A DNA stretch of 18,374 bases from Bacteroidetes bacterium 4572_114 (GTDB taxonomy: Bacteria; Bacteroidota; Bacteroidia; Bacteroidales; 4484-276). Every line of letters starts with the position of its first letter. The stretch's first letter is position 1. Location of the stretch: NCBI GenBank assembly GCA_002254335.1, contig NIVA01000016.1, positions 1 through 18,374 of the forward strand, written 5' to 3'. Below, piece by piece: positions 1 through 8,154 of the stretch. The notes under the pieces are model-generated. The model saw only the letters and a program-made list of their open reading frames with translations. It was not told the DNA's origin and did not search any database. The position numbers and the translations under genes were made by a program.

Positions 1-29
1 TTAAACATAATAAGACTATTTTGGTTTGG

Positions 30-914
30 TCAGGCAAAATTACTATGCCATATCAACAATTCTGTTGCACCATAGCCAAAATTTTTCAACGATGCGTCTT
101 GGGTCTTCACATTGTCATACTCGTTGATGATATCTTTCATTTTTGATTTTAACACACCCTCGCCAACACCATGAATAAAAGTGACCTTCGTCAAATACGC
201 CCTAATAGCACTTTCCAGGCATCTTACAAAGTAATTAAGCTGATAATTTAACATCTCAGCGCTGCTCATTTTCGAGTAATCATCCACCAATTCGCCTATG
301 TGCAAATCCACCACAGCGTCCCTCGGACTTGTTTTATGCTTGTTGATAACTTCTTCGGGTTTCTTTGGTTTTGCATTTTCCAGCTTGATTTCTTCATCAT
401 ATTTTTCACCTAATTCCGATTCGGCAACAGCAGCCTGGGTATTTATCTCGTTAAGGATAAGCAGGAATGCTTTATCAGAAATGAATGTGGAATCCTGGTA
501 AATATTTTCACGGTAAAATTTGGTAGGCTTAAAACTGAAGATTGCATTTACGGGCGCCAAAATTTTTGAAGATAGATCTTTAAAATACAACAGGTAAACC
601 CCATTTTTATCGTTACCTTTTGCCCTAAAAATATCAAGCGGGCTTGTGCGGTCATCAAATACAACTTCTTCTTCCACCTCTTTTTCTTCACTGTGGCCAC
701 GTTCTGCAAAATTGTCTGCAGTAAATTTATCGACAAACATGTCGCCTGCCTGTTGTGTTGAATCCACCACCTTTACCAGCTCGGCAGTCATGGTGGGAAT
801 TTCGAATCCATCCTCAATCCTAACATACACCAGATTACTGCTCACCACCTTACAAACAACACCACCGCCATGTTCGTTTAAAAAATTTACCTTGTCCCCA
901 ATTTTGTATTTCAT
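30..914 (-). CDS. DUF2027 and Smr domain protein
   Basis: The 294-residue product has an N-terminal region starting MKYKIGDKV that matches the DUF2027 type of Bacteroidota Smr proteins. A Lys/Glu-rich linker lies around residues 170-195, and a C-terminal Smr domain spans about residues 200-290. The Smr hallmarks are visible: DLHIGEL near residue 205 and HGVGEG at residues 248-253. Smr domains, as in MutS2, bind or cut branched nucleic acid or act on ribosome-associated RNA. The role of the DUF2027 version is not established. There is no signal peptide, so a cytoplasmic location is expected. The ATG at 914 is preceded by a candidate TAnnTTTG box about 20 nt upstream. The gene is divergent from ygfK. 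The domain call is strong; the function is not known. Confidence 0.9.
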   Translation of the reverse strand: MKYKIGDKVNFLNEHGGGVVCKVVSSNLVYVRIEDGFEIPTMTAELVKVVDSTQQAGDMFVDKFTADNFAERGHSEEKEVEEEVVFDDRTSPLDIFRAKGNDKNGVYLLYFKDLSSKILAPVNAIFSFKPTKFYRENIYQDSTFISDKAFLLILNEINTQAAVAESELGEKYDEEIKLENAKPKKPEEVINKHKTSPRDAVVDLHIGELVDDYSKMSSAEMLNYQLNYFVRCLESAIRAYLTKVTFIHGVGEGVLKSKMKDIINEYDNVKTQDASLKNFGYGATELLIWHSNFA

Positions 915-932
915 CAGCTAATTATTTTTTTG

Positions 933-940
933 CAAAAATA
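933..940 (-). promoter_or_regulatory. Candidate -7 box for the Smr gene
   Basis: The reverse strand reads TATTTTTG, which fits the Bacteroidota -7 consensus TAnnTTTG and lies 19 nt upstream of the ATG. No TTG sits at the usual 19-21 nt distance; the nearest is 26 nt away. A short inverted repeat GTCCG/CGGAC (949-953 and 963-967) overlaps the -33 region and could be an operator. This is motif evidence only. Confidence 0.4.
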
Positions 941-1083
941 GTGTTTTGGTCCGTAAGCTTTCCGGACAATTAAATATAATTACTCTCGGTTCCCTACAAA
1001 TGTGCCAAGAAATGCCGAAATAGCCATGATCTTATTTGGAATCACTACAAATATCATGTTATGGGTACTTTTTTATCTCTGTT

Positions 1084-1115
1084 TTGTTGCATAATCACAA
1101 TAGTTATTACATTTG
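1084..1115 (+). promoter_or_regulatory. Bacteroidota-type promoter for the ygfK cluster
   Basis: TACATTTG at 1108-1115 matches TAnnTTTG. TTG triplets lie 21 nt (1084-1086) and 18 nt (1087-1089) upstream, in the -33 position. Predicted transcription start is near 1122, about 19 nt before the ATG at 1141. The promoter therefore lies inside the theoretical extension back to 1036 and favours the start at 1141. Confidence 0.55.
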
Positions 1116-1140
1116 CTGTTCAGCTTTTAATAAGAAAAAA

Positions 1141-4005
1141 ATGCCAGATCAACTTCATCCACCATCAATAGAACAGGTGTTAAAAATTGCCTTAACGCAA
1201 TTAAACGAAAAAAGGGAAATCTTTAATATACCTGAAAAACTATTCTACGACCCACATAAGCATAAACACCTATACACCAAAAAATTTGGACAGGTACTAC
1301 ATAACCCTGTGGGCCTGGCTGCCGGGCCACATACCCAAATGGCCCAAAATATATTGGCCGGCTGGCTTGCAGGTGCAAGGTTCATAGAGTTAAAAACCGT
1401 ACAGACCTTAGACGAAATTGCCGTATCGAAACCTTGCATAGATATGCAGGATGAGGGCTACAATTGCGAATGGTCGCAGGAACTGAAGATCAAGGATTCG
1501 TACGATCAATACCTTAATGCCTGGATACTAATCCATATTTTTAACCACAAGCTTTTTGGTAAAACCAATAAGGATGGCGATATCGGCACCATTTTTAATA
1601 TGAGTGTAGGGTACGACCTGGCAGGTATCAATAAAAGAAATGTGCAATGGTTCCTGAAGAAAATGCAGAATTGCAGTGCCGAAAAAGATGCCAAAATAGA
1701 AATGCTATCGCCGCTTTATCCAAAAATTAAAGATATAAACATACCCGAATGCATTTCCAATAGCGTAACACTTTCGACAATGCACGGCTGTCCGCCACGC
1801 GAAATTGAGCACATTGGCAAATACCTGATGGTCGAGAAAAAACTTCACACCACCATTAAACTAAACCCTACGTTGTTGGGCGCCGGCTCGGTACGGGCTA
1901 TTTTCAGGAAACAACTGGGGTACAACTCGCGCATACCTGATTCTGCATTTAGTAATGACCCAAAATATGCCGATGCCGTTAACATCATCGATTCGCTTAC
2001 AAATACTGCAAATACCCTTGATTTGGCTTTTGCCGTAAAACTGACCAACACCCTGCAAACCATCAACCATAAGGATATCTTCCCCAAATGGGAGCAAAAA
2101 ATGTATATGAGCGGCAAGGGGCTACACCCAATAGCTGTGAACCTTGCTGCCAGGCTTCAAACACATTACGAGGGCAACTTAAACATTTCTTTCTCGGGGG
2201 GCGCCGACTGTTTTAACACACCAAACCTGTTAAAATGTGGGTTAAACCCGGTTACCGTTTGTACCGATCTTTTAAAACCAGGAGGCTATGGCCGGCTGGC
2301 CCAGTACTTTGCGAATATAGAAACTTCATTTAAAAATACTAACAGCAAAAACATTGACCAATTTATTTTGTCAAATAGCAAGGCAGATAATATTAATGGT
2401 GCTGCCCTTGAGTATTTACAAATTTATGCAAATTCAGTAATATACAGCGACACATATAAGAAAACCGGTTTAATTGAACCTAATATAAAAACTGACCGCA
2501 AACTTGATGCCTTTAATTGCATACATGCCCCTTGCGTTGATTCATGCCCGGCCAAACAGGACATCCCGGATTACATGTGGCACACGGCAAAAGAAAACCC
2601 GGTATCGGCATTTAAAAGTGTAATCCGCACAAACCCGTTCCCATCGGTAATGGGCATGGTATGCGATCATTTATGTGAGACTAAGTGCACACGTATAAAC
2701 TATGACGAACCGCTGCTAATTAGGGAAATTAAGCGATATGTTGCCGATACCGCACCTGAATTTCAAATTGAAGAAACCAAGATAAAACGTTTAGGGATCA
2801 AGGTTGCCATTATTGGTGCCGGGCCATCCGGACTTTCGTGTGGCTGGTTTTTAAATTTAGCAGGGTTTGATGTGGATGTTTTTGAAGAAAAAGAGACCCC
2901 GGGGGGAATGGTTTCGGGGGCAATCCCCGGTTTCAGGCTAACCGGCGAAGCACTTGAAAAAGATATTGAACGTATCGTGAACTCGGGCGTAAAAATTCAC
3001 TACAGCTACAAAATGAACCGTGGTGTATTTAAAAAGTTAAGAAAAGAATATGACTACTTATATATTGCCACCGGCGCACATCACCCCCGCGACCTGGACA
3101 TACCCGGAATAAAAACAAGAGGGGTTTTGGACCCACTAAAGTTCCTGCACGATGTAAAGTCTGGCAAAAAAATCCATTTCGGAAGCAATGTTGCCATTAT
3201 CGGAGGTGGCAATACGGCCATGGATGCGGCCCGCACAGCATACAGAATGGTAGGAAAAGACGGAATGGTAACACTAATTTACCGCAGGACAATAAAAGAG
3301 ATGCCGGCAGATCGTGGCGAAATTGAGGCGGCACAGGAGGAGGGCGTCAACATTCTTGAACTTATGGCACCAAAACAAGTGAACGTTACCGACCGCAAAG
3401 TTTCGGGCCTCGAATGTGTAATGATGGAATTGAAGGACACTGACCAGTCGGGCCGCCCAAGACCGGTTGAAATAGAGGGCACCAACTTCTCACTATCTTT
3501 TGATAGGATAATCCCTGCCATTGGGCAGGAATTGCACATCAAATTTGTTGACCACGACCAGTTGGCCACAAAAAATGGTTCATACCAAACGAAAATCAAA
3601 GATGTATTCATTGGTGGGGATGCCATGCGTGGATCATCCACTGCCATCAATGCCATTGGCGATGGAAGAAACGTAGCCCTCGAAATTATTACCAAAGCCA
3701 GGATAAAACCTACAAACCAATTTAAGGTCAACCATAAAGAAATTGACCTTGAATCGTTAAAAGTATTAAAAGCAACAAGGAAATATCCACCAAAAGTGCC
3801 ACAAACCGAATTGGCAAACAGAAAGAATTTTAGCCTTGTAACTTCAAGCCTTAAAAAAGAAGAAGCCATTAACGAAGCTGCCCGATGTTTGCAATGCGAC
3901 AAATATTGCAGTGTTTGTTCGTTGGTTTGCCCTAACCATGCAAATTATACATACGAAACTGAAATTGTTGATTTCCCCACAAGAATGGGGATGGATATCT
4001 TGTAA
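1141..4005 (+). CDS. ygfK: YgfK-type iron-sulfur flavoprotein, frame broken near the 3' end
   Basis: As read, the product is 954 residues from the ATG at 1141. Residues 1 to about 430 form a dihydroorotate/dihydropyrimidine dehydrogenase-like barrel (VGLAAGPHTQMAQN near residue 60). A GltD-like 4Fe-4S cluster module follows (CIHAPCVDSCP near 459, then CDHLCETKC). After it come an FAD-binding GAGPSGLS near 558, an NAD(P)-binding IGGGNTAMDAA near 686, and a Cys-rich segment CLQCDKYCSVCSLVCP near 916. This is the domain order of YgfK, which is annotated as a putative selenate reductase subunit and is linked genetically to anaerobic purine (uric acid) degradation. The likely role is NAD(P)H-linked electron transfer or reduction of a heterocycle; the substrate is unknown. 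The frame ends at the TAA at 4003, but the family tail continues in another frame (see 3972-4238). The 1036 start is rejected because the promoter lies downstream of it. Confidence 0.85.
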   Translation: MPDQLHPPSIEQVLKIALTQLNEKREIFNIPEKLFYDPHKHKHLYTKKFGQVLHNPVGLAAGPHTQMAQNILAGWLAGARFIELKTVQTLDEIAVSKPCIDMQDEGYNCEWSQELKIKDSYDQYLNAWILIHIFNHKLFGKTNKDGDIGTIFNMSVGYDLAGINKRNVQWFLKKMQNCSAEKDAKIEMLSPLYPKIKDINIPECISNSVTLSTMHGCPPREIEHIGKYLMVEKKLHTTIKLNPTLLGAGSVRAIFRKQLGYNSRIPDSAFSNDPKYADAVNIIDSLTNTANTLDLAFAVKLTNTLQTINHKDIFPKWEQKMYMSGKGLHPIAVNLAARLQTHYEGNLNISFSGGADCFNTPNLLKCGLNPVTVCTDLLKPGGYGRLAQYFANIETSFKNTNSKNIDQFILSNSKADNINGAALEYLQIYANSVIYSDTYKKTGLIEPNIKTDRKLDAFNCIHAPCVDSCPAKQDIPDYMWHTAKENPVSAFKSVIRTNPFPSVMGMVCDHLCETKCTRINYDEPLLIREIKRYVADTAPEFQIEETKIKRLGIKVAIIGAGPSGLSCGWFLNLAGFDVDVFEEKETPGGMVSGAIPGFRLTGEALEKDIERIVNSGVKIHYSYKMNRGVFKKLRKEYDYLYIATGAHHPRDLDIPGIKTRGVLDPLKFLHDVKSGKKIHFGSNVAIIGGGNTAMDAARTAYRMVGKDGMVTLIYRRTIKEMPADRGEIEAAQEEGVNILELMAPKQVNVTDRKVSGLECVMMELKDTDQSGRPRPVEIEGTNFSLSFDRIIPAIGQELHIKFVDHDQLATKNGSYQTKIKDVFIGGDAMRGSSTAINAIGDGRNVALEIITKARIKPTNQFKVNHKEIDLESLKVLKATRKYPPKVPQTELANRKNFSLVTSSLKKEEAINEAARCLQCDKYCSVCSLVCPNHANYTYETEIVDFPTRMGMDIL

Positions 4006-4238
4006 GCAAGGCCGGTGGCCAACATCAATTAACAACAAAATCCAATAGGGGCACAGGTACATTTACCGAAACCTGGGACACCTACATTTATGAGGACGAT
4101 GTTTGCACGGCATTTTTCAACAAGGAGAGCCTGGAAATTGAACATATCGACATTTATGATGATAATATAATTGATCTGGATTTAACCAATATACCTGAGA
4201 TATTTATCATTTTTAAAGCAACTAAAAATATAATTTAA
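3972..4238 (+). pseudogene. ygfK: Out-of-frame C-terminal tail of ygfK
   Basis: This frame is 3972-4238, opened by a TGA at 3969 and closed by a TAA at 4236. It encodes 88 residues without interruption, beginning FPHKNGDGYLVSKAGG and ending IFKATKNII. It has no start codon of its own in a sensible place, begins where the ygfK frame is about to end, and stops 3 nt before the next gene. Joining it to the main frame by a -1 shift at the C run 3975-3978 gives about 1,032 residues, which agrees with the length I recall for E. coli YgfK. The cause may be a one-base deletion in the genome, an assembly or sequencing error in a C4 or G4 run (3987-3990), or programmed -1 frameshifting at TTTCCCC (3972-3978). 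Confidence 0.8.
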
Positions 4239-4241
4239 AAT

Positions 4242-5708
4242 ATGGCTACCAACAAAATACTTGAAAATACAATTAAGAGGTGCAGGGAAAAACATCTGAT
4301 CCTCCCCACTTACGAGCAAATGCGTAACCCTGAACTAATCCCGGATAAGATTAAGGAAAAGTTAAAAAATATTGGATTATGGGATTTAAACCCATTGAAC
4401 CTTTTTAGGATTACCTGGAAGAATGAACCCGTTAAGTTTGGTGGAGGCTACGGCCCTGTAAACTATATTGAAATCCCACAGGAGATAAGCGGCATCAAGG
4501 CAAGGATTATAGTTTTGGTCGGCAAATATTTCCCCACCGGGGCCCACAAGGTAGGGGCTACATTTGGCCCGTTGGTAGAAAAACTGATTTCCGGCCATTT
4601 CGACCCGACCCGGCAAAAAGCACTTTGGCCTTCAACAGGTAATTACTGTCGTGGAGGGGCTTATGATTCTTACCTTTTGGGTTGTCATTCCATAGCTGTT
4701 TTGCCCGAGGAGATGTCGCAGGAAAGATTTGAATGGCTCGAAAAAGTTGGGGCAGAAATTTTTGCCACACCAGGCTGCGAAAGCAATGTCAAAGAAATTT
4801 ACGACAAGGTAAAGGAACTGGAAGCCGAACGGGGCGATGAAATAATTACATTAAATCAATTTGCTGAAATAGGGAACCCCTTATGGCACTACGCCGTGAC
4901 CGGGCCTGCCATGGAAGAAGTTTTTAATAATGTTAAGGGCATCAATTCGAAGTTTAGCGGGGTTTTCCTCACCCAGGGATCGGCAGGCACATTAGGCAGT
5001 GGCGATTATCTCCGTGAAAAATTCCCTATGATGAAATTATGTGCCGGCGAAGCCCTTCAATGCCCTACACTTTTGTATAACGGTTATGGTGGCCACCGGA
5101 TTGAAGGGATTGGCGATAAACATGTCCCATGGGTACATAACATCAAAAACACCGACATAGTTGCCGGAATCGATGATGAGGCCAACATGCGGATAATGCG
5201 CCTGTTTAACGAAAGTGCCGGCAAACAATTCTTAAAAAATGCTGCTTCAATTGACGATGAAATTGTTGAAAAGCTCAATCTGATGGGTATCTCATCAATT
5301 GCCAACATGATGGGCTGTATTAAAATGGCGAAATATTATGAAATGGACGAAAATGATATTTTGTTTACCGTGGCAACCGATTCTATGGAGATGTACCAAT
5401 CGAGGATGGACGAGGAAAAAGAAAGGCTTGGGCCGTACAACGAACAAAAGGCAGCTATCGACTTCGAGGCCCAATTGCTCGGCATTAAAACCGATCACAT
5501 GCTCGAACTTAATTATTATGACAAAAAGCGAATCCATAACCTGAAATATTTTACCTGGATAGAGCAACAGGGGAAAACAGTTGAAGAGTTGAACGACCAG
5601 TGGTTTGATGATAAATACTGGGCAAACGAGTGGAAAAAACACGAACTTTGGGATGAAAAAATCACGGAGTTTAACGAGAAGACCGGGGTGATTAACGAAT
5701 ATAAATAA
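4242..5708 (+). CDS. Fold-type II PLP-dependent enzyme (TrpB-like superfamily)
   Basis: The protein is 488 residues. The presumed PLP lysine is K103 in PTGAHKVGATF. The substrate-side loop STGNYCRGG lies near residue 130, and the phosphate-binding glycine/serine loop TQGSAGTLGSG near 244. These are the marks of the tryptophan synthase beta/cysteine synthase/threonine dehydratase superfamily. At 488 residues it is longer than typical cysteine synthases or YgeX (roughly 300-400), with an extra C-terminal part of about 100 residues rich in Trp, Tyr and charged residues. It starts 3 nt after the frame-restored ygfK stop, so the two are almost certainly co-transcribed and may act on one pathway, for example elimination of an amino group from a purine-derived amino acid. 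That reaction is inference. There is no signal peptide, so it should be cytoplasmic. Confidence 0.85.
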   Translation: MATNKILENTIKRCREKHLILPTYEQMRNPELIPDKIKEKLKNIGLWDLNPLNLFRITWKNEPVKFGGGYGPVNYIEIPQEISGIKARIIVLVGKYFPTGAHKVGATFGPLVEKLISGHFDPTRQKALWPSTGNYCRGGAYDSYLLGCHSIAVLPEEMSQERFEWLEKVGAEIFATPGCESNVKEIYDKVKELEAERGDEIITLNQFAEIGNPLWHYAVTGPAMEEVFNNVKGINSKFSGVFLTQGSAGTLGSGDYLREKFPMMKLCAGEALQCPTLLYNGYGGHRIEGIGDKHVPWVHNIKNTDIVAGIDDEANMRIMRLFNESAGKQFLKNAASIDDEIVEKLNLMGISSIANMMGCIKMAKYYEMDENDILFTVATDSMEMYQSRMDEEKERLGPYNEQKAAIDFEAQLLGIKTDHMLELNYYDKKRIHNLKYFTWIEQQGKTVEELNDQWFDDKYWANEWKKHELWDEKITEFNEKTGVINEYK

Positions 5709-5872
5709 TGAATGTTGATGAAGTCAGGATTTTTATAAATGAACCTCCACGTTGCAAAGTTTCCCTCCTTCGCTTCGCTACGGCGGGCAGGCAGGTTTCA
5801 AGTTTAAAGTTTCAGGTTCAAAGTTTGGCTACCCGCGTAATGATGGACAAACCGAAGAAAAATTGCCGCTAA
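5708..5872 (+). pseudogene. Small ORF coupled to the PLP gene, probably a gene fragment overrun by a repeat
   Basis: A 54-codon ORF begins at an ATG sharing its first base with the TAA of the upstream gene (TAATG). It starts MNVDEVRIFINEPPRCKVS. After about 15 codons it runs into the repeat-rich sequence of the intergenic region (GCTTCGCTACGGCGGGCAGG at about 5770) and stops inside the big hairpin at 5863. The first dozen residues look protein-like; the rest look like translated repeat. It may be the 5' remnant of a third gene of the operon. I do not recognise a family. Confidence 0.25.
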
Positions 5873-6170
5873 ACTTGTCCGTATGGACGGACAAGTTTAG
5901 CGGCAAAAAATGCCTTATTAGACCGGACTCACAAATTCAAATATCAAAATCCAAAACTTTACGATAGGCCTACCCGAAAACAATGGTCGGGCGGACATCC
6001 TATTTGGAAAAACAAGAAACTAAAAATGTATGGTTTATGAGGAACGGGTTTTGAACATCTATCCATCCGTACCGGCGGACAAATTTTAATAATATTTCGG
6101 GCTTTGGTTTTTGAATTTTGGTTTTTGGTTTTTGAGTTTCGGATTTTGAGTTTTGAGTTTTAGGGTTCAT
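5745..6170. repeat. Repeat-rich intergenic region between the two PLP genes
   Basis: This gap contains a GC-rich stretch near 5770-5795, the perfect hairpin at 5863-5906, a related CCGTACCGGCGGACAA sequence near 6066, an A-rich stretch near 5930-5958 and a T/G-rich array of TTTTTGA/TTTTGG/TTTGAG units at about 6105-6165 that is roughly complementary to the A-rich stretch. Open frames across it translate to low-complexity Lys/Pro/Ser protein. I see no credible gene here. Confidence 0.7.
5863..5906. repeat. Perfect 20-bp inverted repeat, 4-nt loop
   Basis: The arms TTGCCGCTAAACTTGTCCGT (5863-5882) and its exact reverse complement (5887-5906) surround the loop ATGG. The hairpin is very stable. 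On the reverse strand it is followed by TTTTTC, so it could terminate reverse transcription, but no reverse gene is nearby. It resembles the palindromic intergenic repeats common in Bacteroidota. Confidence 0.85.
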
Positions 6171-6218
6171 CTTCAATTTGGTAACAGAAGATAGGATTAA
6201 AACAATCACTAAATACTA

Positions 6219-7475
6219 ATGGTAATGAAGACCCTGGATTTTATATATCAATGTATCGACTGCGGAAAAGAGATACAGTCGGACAAAATTGTTTACCTGT
6301 GCCCTGATTGTATTAAGGAGAACAAGCCCGGCCTTCCCCCAAAAGGGGTAATGAAAATTCTTTATAACTATGATATTATCAGGGAGGATTTTAAGGGAAG
6401 CGACATTTTTTATGATTTAAAAAGTGAAAATTACCTTGACCTATTGCCCATCAATAGTATCGATAGCCTTCCGGGATTAAAGATTGGCAACACTCCATTG
6501 TATGAAGTTGATCAGTTTGAAGGCAAGCCGTTAAATGCATATCTATACCTGAAGGACGATTCGCGGAACCCGACATTTTCGCTGAAGGACAGGGCCTCGG
6601 CAGTGGTTTCGGCCTATGCAAAAGAAAAAGGCCTAAAAAAAATAGTTGCCGCATCAACAGGTAATGCAGGTTCGTCAATGGCCGGGATATGTGCAGCGCA
6701 AGACCAGGAAGCCATAGTACTGGTGCCCGAAACAGCACCAAAGGCAAAGCTGGCACAGGTTATGATGTACGGGGCAACCATTGTTCCGGTGGCCGGAAGC
6801 TACGACGATGCCTTTGATTTAAGTATCAAGCTTACCGAAGAAACGGGGATTTTCAACCGCAACACGGCCTATAACCCGCTCACTATTGAGGGCAAAAAAA
6901 CAGTCGCCTTCGAAATATACGATCAATTGTCGGGCGACCTGCCCGATCATGTTTTTATACCCACCGGCGACGGGGTCATTATTTCAGGGGTTTACAAGGG
7001 CTTTGAAGATTTGTTGAAACTCGGTGTTATAAAAAAGATGCCAATAATGGTCGCGGTTCAAGCCGCCGGAAGTAACAACCTTATAAGGAATATCAACAAT
7101 CCTGAATTTAAGATTGTAAAAAGCAAAACCATAGCTGATTCTATTTCCGTTGACATCCCCCGTAACTTTTATATGGCTGCACAATACATGAAAAAGTACA
7201 ACGGGATTGGGATTTCGGTAAACGACAGCGAAATTATGGAGGCATCCCAAAAATTGGCGAGGCAAACCGGAATTTTCTCAGAGCCATCTTCTGCAGCAGC
7301 ATTTGCAGGTTTTATAAAAATGAAAAAAGCAGGCAAAATCCAGGAGGCCTCTTCCAATCTGGTACTGCTTACCGGCTCCGGCTTAAAGGACATTCAAGCA
7401 GTTGAACCAATTGTAAAAATCCCAAAATCCATTGCCTGCAACATTAAAAGCATCAAGAAATTATTAAACTTTTAA
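6219..7475 (+). CDS. Threonine synthase-like PLP enzyme with N-terminal zinc ribbon
   Basis: The protein is 418 residues. Cysteines C12, C15, C28 and C31 form a rubredoxin-like zinc ribbon (CIDC...CPDC). The PLP lysine is K123 in SLKDRAS, followed by STGNAGSS near 148 and a glycine loop TGDGVIISG near 250. The closing motif LTGSGLKD near 383 is typical of the threonine synthase family. Canonical threonine synthase converts O-phosphohomoserine to threonine; this zinc-ribbon subclass also includes enzymes with other beta/gamma-replacement roles. It shares strand and direction with the upstream PLP gene but is separated by 510 nt of repeats, so co-transcription is uncertain. A second in-frame ATG at 6225 (MKTLDF) could be the true start. 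I hold back the symbol thrC because the reaction cannot be fixed from sequence. Confidence 0.85.
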   Translation: MVMKTLDFIYQCIDCGKEIQSDKIVYLCPDCIKENKPGLPPKGVMKILYNYDIIREDFKGSDIFYDLKSENYLDLLPINSIDSLPGLKIGNTPLYEVDQFEGKPLNAYLYLKDDSRNPTFSLKDRASAVVSAYAKEKGLKKIVAASTGNAGSSMAGICAAQDQEAIVLVPETAPKAKLAQVMMYGATIVPVAGSYDDAFDLSIKLTEETGIFNRNTAYNPLTIEGKKTVAFEIYDQLSGDLPDHVFIPTGDGVIISGVYKGFEDLLKLGVIKKMPIMVAVQAAGSNNLIRNINNPEFKIVKSKTIADSISVDIPRNFYMAAQYMKKYNGIGISVNDSEIMEASQKLARQTGIFSEPSSAAAFAGFIKMKKAGKIQEASSNLVLLTGSGLKDIQAVEPIVKIPKSIACNIKSIKKLLNF

Positions 7476-7713
7476 AATTCCGCATGGCAACAGTTAACTC
7501 ATTTTGTTCCATTGCTATTTTTTTGGGCGGATGAACCGGGCTTTCCGTTTGTAGTTGTCTCATCTCAAACTATCTCCTACAATTCCTAAAATCAATTCAC
7601 TGTGAAGTATTATTGTCTAAAAAATATTACAAGCAACATATCTATCTTCACACAATAATTATATTGTGATGCCGTTGTTTTCCCGAGAAGTATTTTGTTT
7701 TCATATGTGTAGG

Positions 7714-7767
7714 GTGGCTAAGTTAAATAAAGGGTTAAACCTTTCGGCTTAGCCACTTGTTTTTTTC
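7714..7767 (+). terminator. Hairpin with U-tract downstream of the PLP cluster
   Basis: Stem GTGGCTAAG (7714-7722) pairs with CTTAGCCAC (7748-7756). An inner stem AAAGG/CCTTT (7729-7733 and 7740-7744) sits in the loop, and the run TTGTTTTTTT follows. It lies about 240 nt after the stop of the threonine synthase-like gene, so it could end the transcript with a long 3' UTR or terminate a separate small transcript. Confidence 0.6.
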
Positions 7768-7864
7768 ACAACATCATTTTTTTGGCCATACAACCATTTC
7801 ATCAGGAACAATTATTCATTTTATTTCAATGAGTTTAGTATAAAAAGCAAGTATTTGGGTGAAT

Positions 7865-7948
7865 AGCTGTCAGACAGTTTAGATTAAAAGTCAGGCATAA
7901 ATTACTTTAGCTTTTGTGTGTAATATAGAAAATAACTGTCTGACAGCT
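7865..7948. promoter_or_regulatory. Inverted pair of CTGTCnGACAG palindromes
   Basis: AGCTGTCAGACAGTT (7865-7879) and its exact reverse complement (7934-7948) each contain the 11-nt palindrome CTGTC-N-GACAG. Their centres are 69 nt apart. Each looks like a dimer-binding operator; the pair could support looping. Alternatively they are the 15-bp ends of an 84-bp miniature element, but I see no flanking direct repeat. They lie 200-290 nt upstream of the lipoprotein gene at 8155. Confidence 0.45.
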
Positions 7949-8154
7949 TTTCATTGAAAGTATTATTTTCATTATTGCACTGAAACATTAAAGCATCTAT
8001 ATTAATTTGAAAATGAAAGCCCTACGGGGAAATTGAAAAAACTGGCGCAGGTTTACACGGACACAACGGATTAAAAATCCGTTCGACCAGCGAAAATCCG
8101 CGTATGAAAACATCGTTAACATGTTACCATTAATGACTTTTTAAGAACCTGTTC

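Larger units (their letters stand above)
7476..8154. other. Long non-coding interval after the threonine synthase-like gene
   Basis: No gene is visible in these 679 nt. The interval holds an 18-nt palindrome CACAATA-ATTA-TATTGTG (7651-7668), a terminator-like hairpin at 7714-7767, a pair of CTGTC-N-GACAG palindromes at 7865-7948, and a small inverted repeat AACGGATT/AATCCGTT at 8065-8083 inside a GC-richer stretch that looks like a common Bacteroidota repeat. Confidence 0.6.

Noticed and set aside
1036..1140. 35-codon N-terminal extension of ygfK from the ATG at 1036
   Set aside because: The extension is hydrophobic and unlike the family, and the best promoter (1084-1115) lies inside it. The ATG at 1141 gives the expected family N-terminus.
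3279..3902. 207-codon reverse frame opposite ygfK
   Set aside because: It lies fully inside the well-supported ygfK coding region and encodes no recognisable domain; it is a shadow frame.
5752..5967. Forward frame of 71 codons in the repeat-rich gap
   Set aside because: It translates repeat DNA (GQAGFKFKVSGSKF style) and spans the perfect hairpin, so it is not a gene.
6000..6209. Reverse frame of 69 codons upstream of the threonine synthase-like gene
   Set aside because: The sequence is a Lys/Pro/Ser/Thr low-complexity translation of the T/G-rich array.
7865..7948. Interpretation of the palindrome pair as a CRISPR fragment
   Set aside because: There are only two copies, in inverted orientation, each palindromic, with no regular spacer array and no cas genes.
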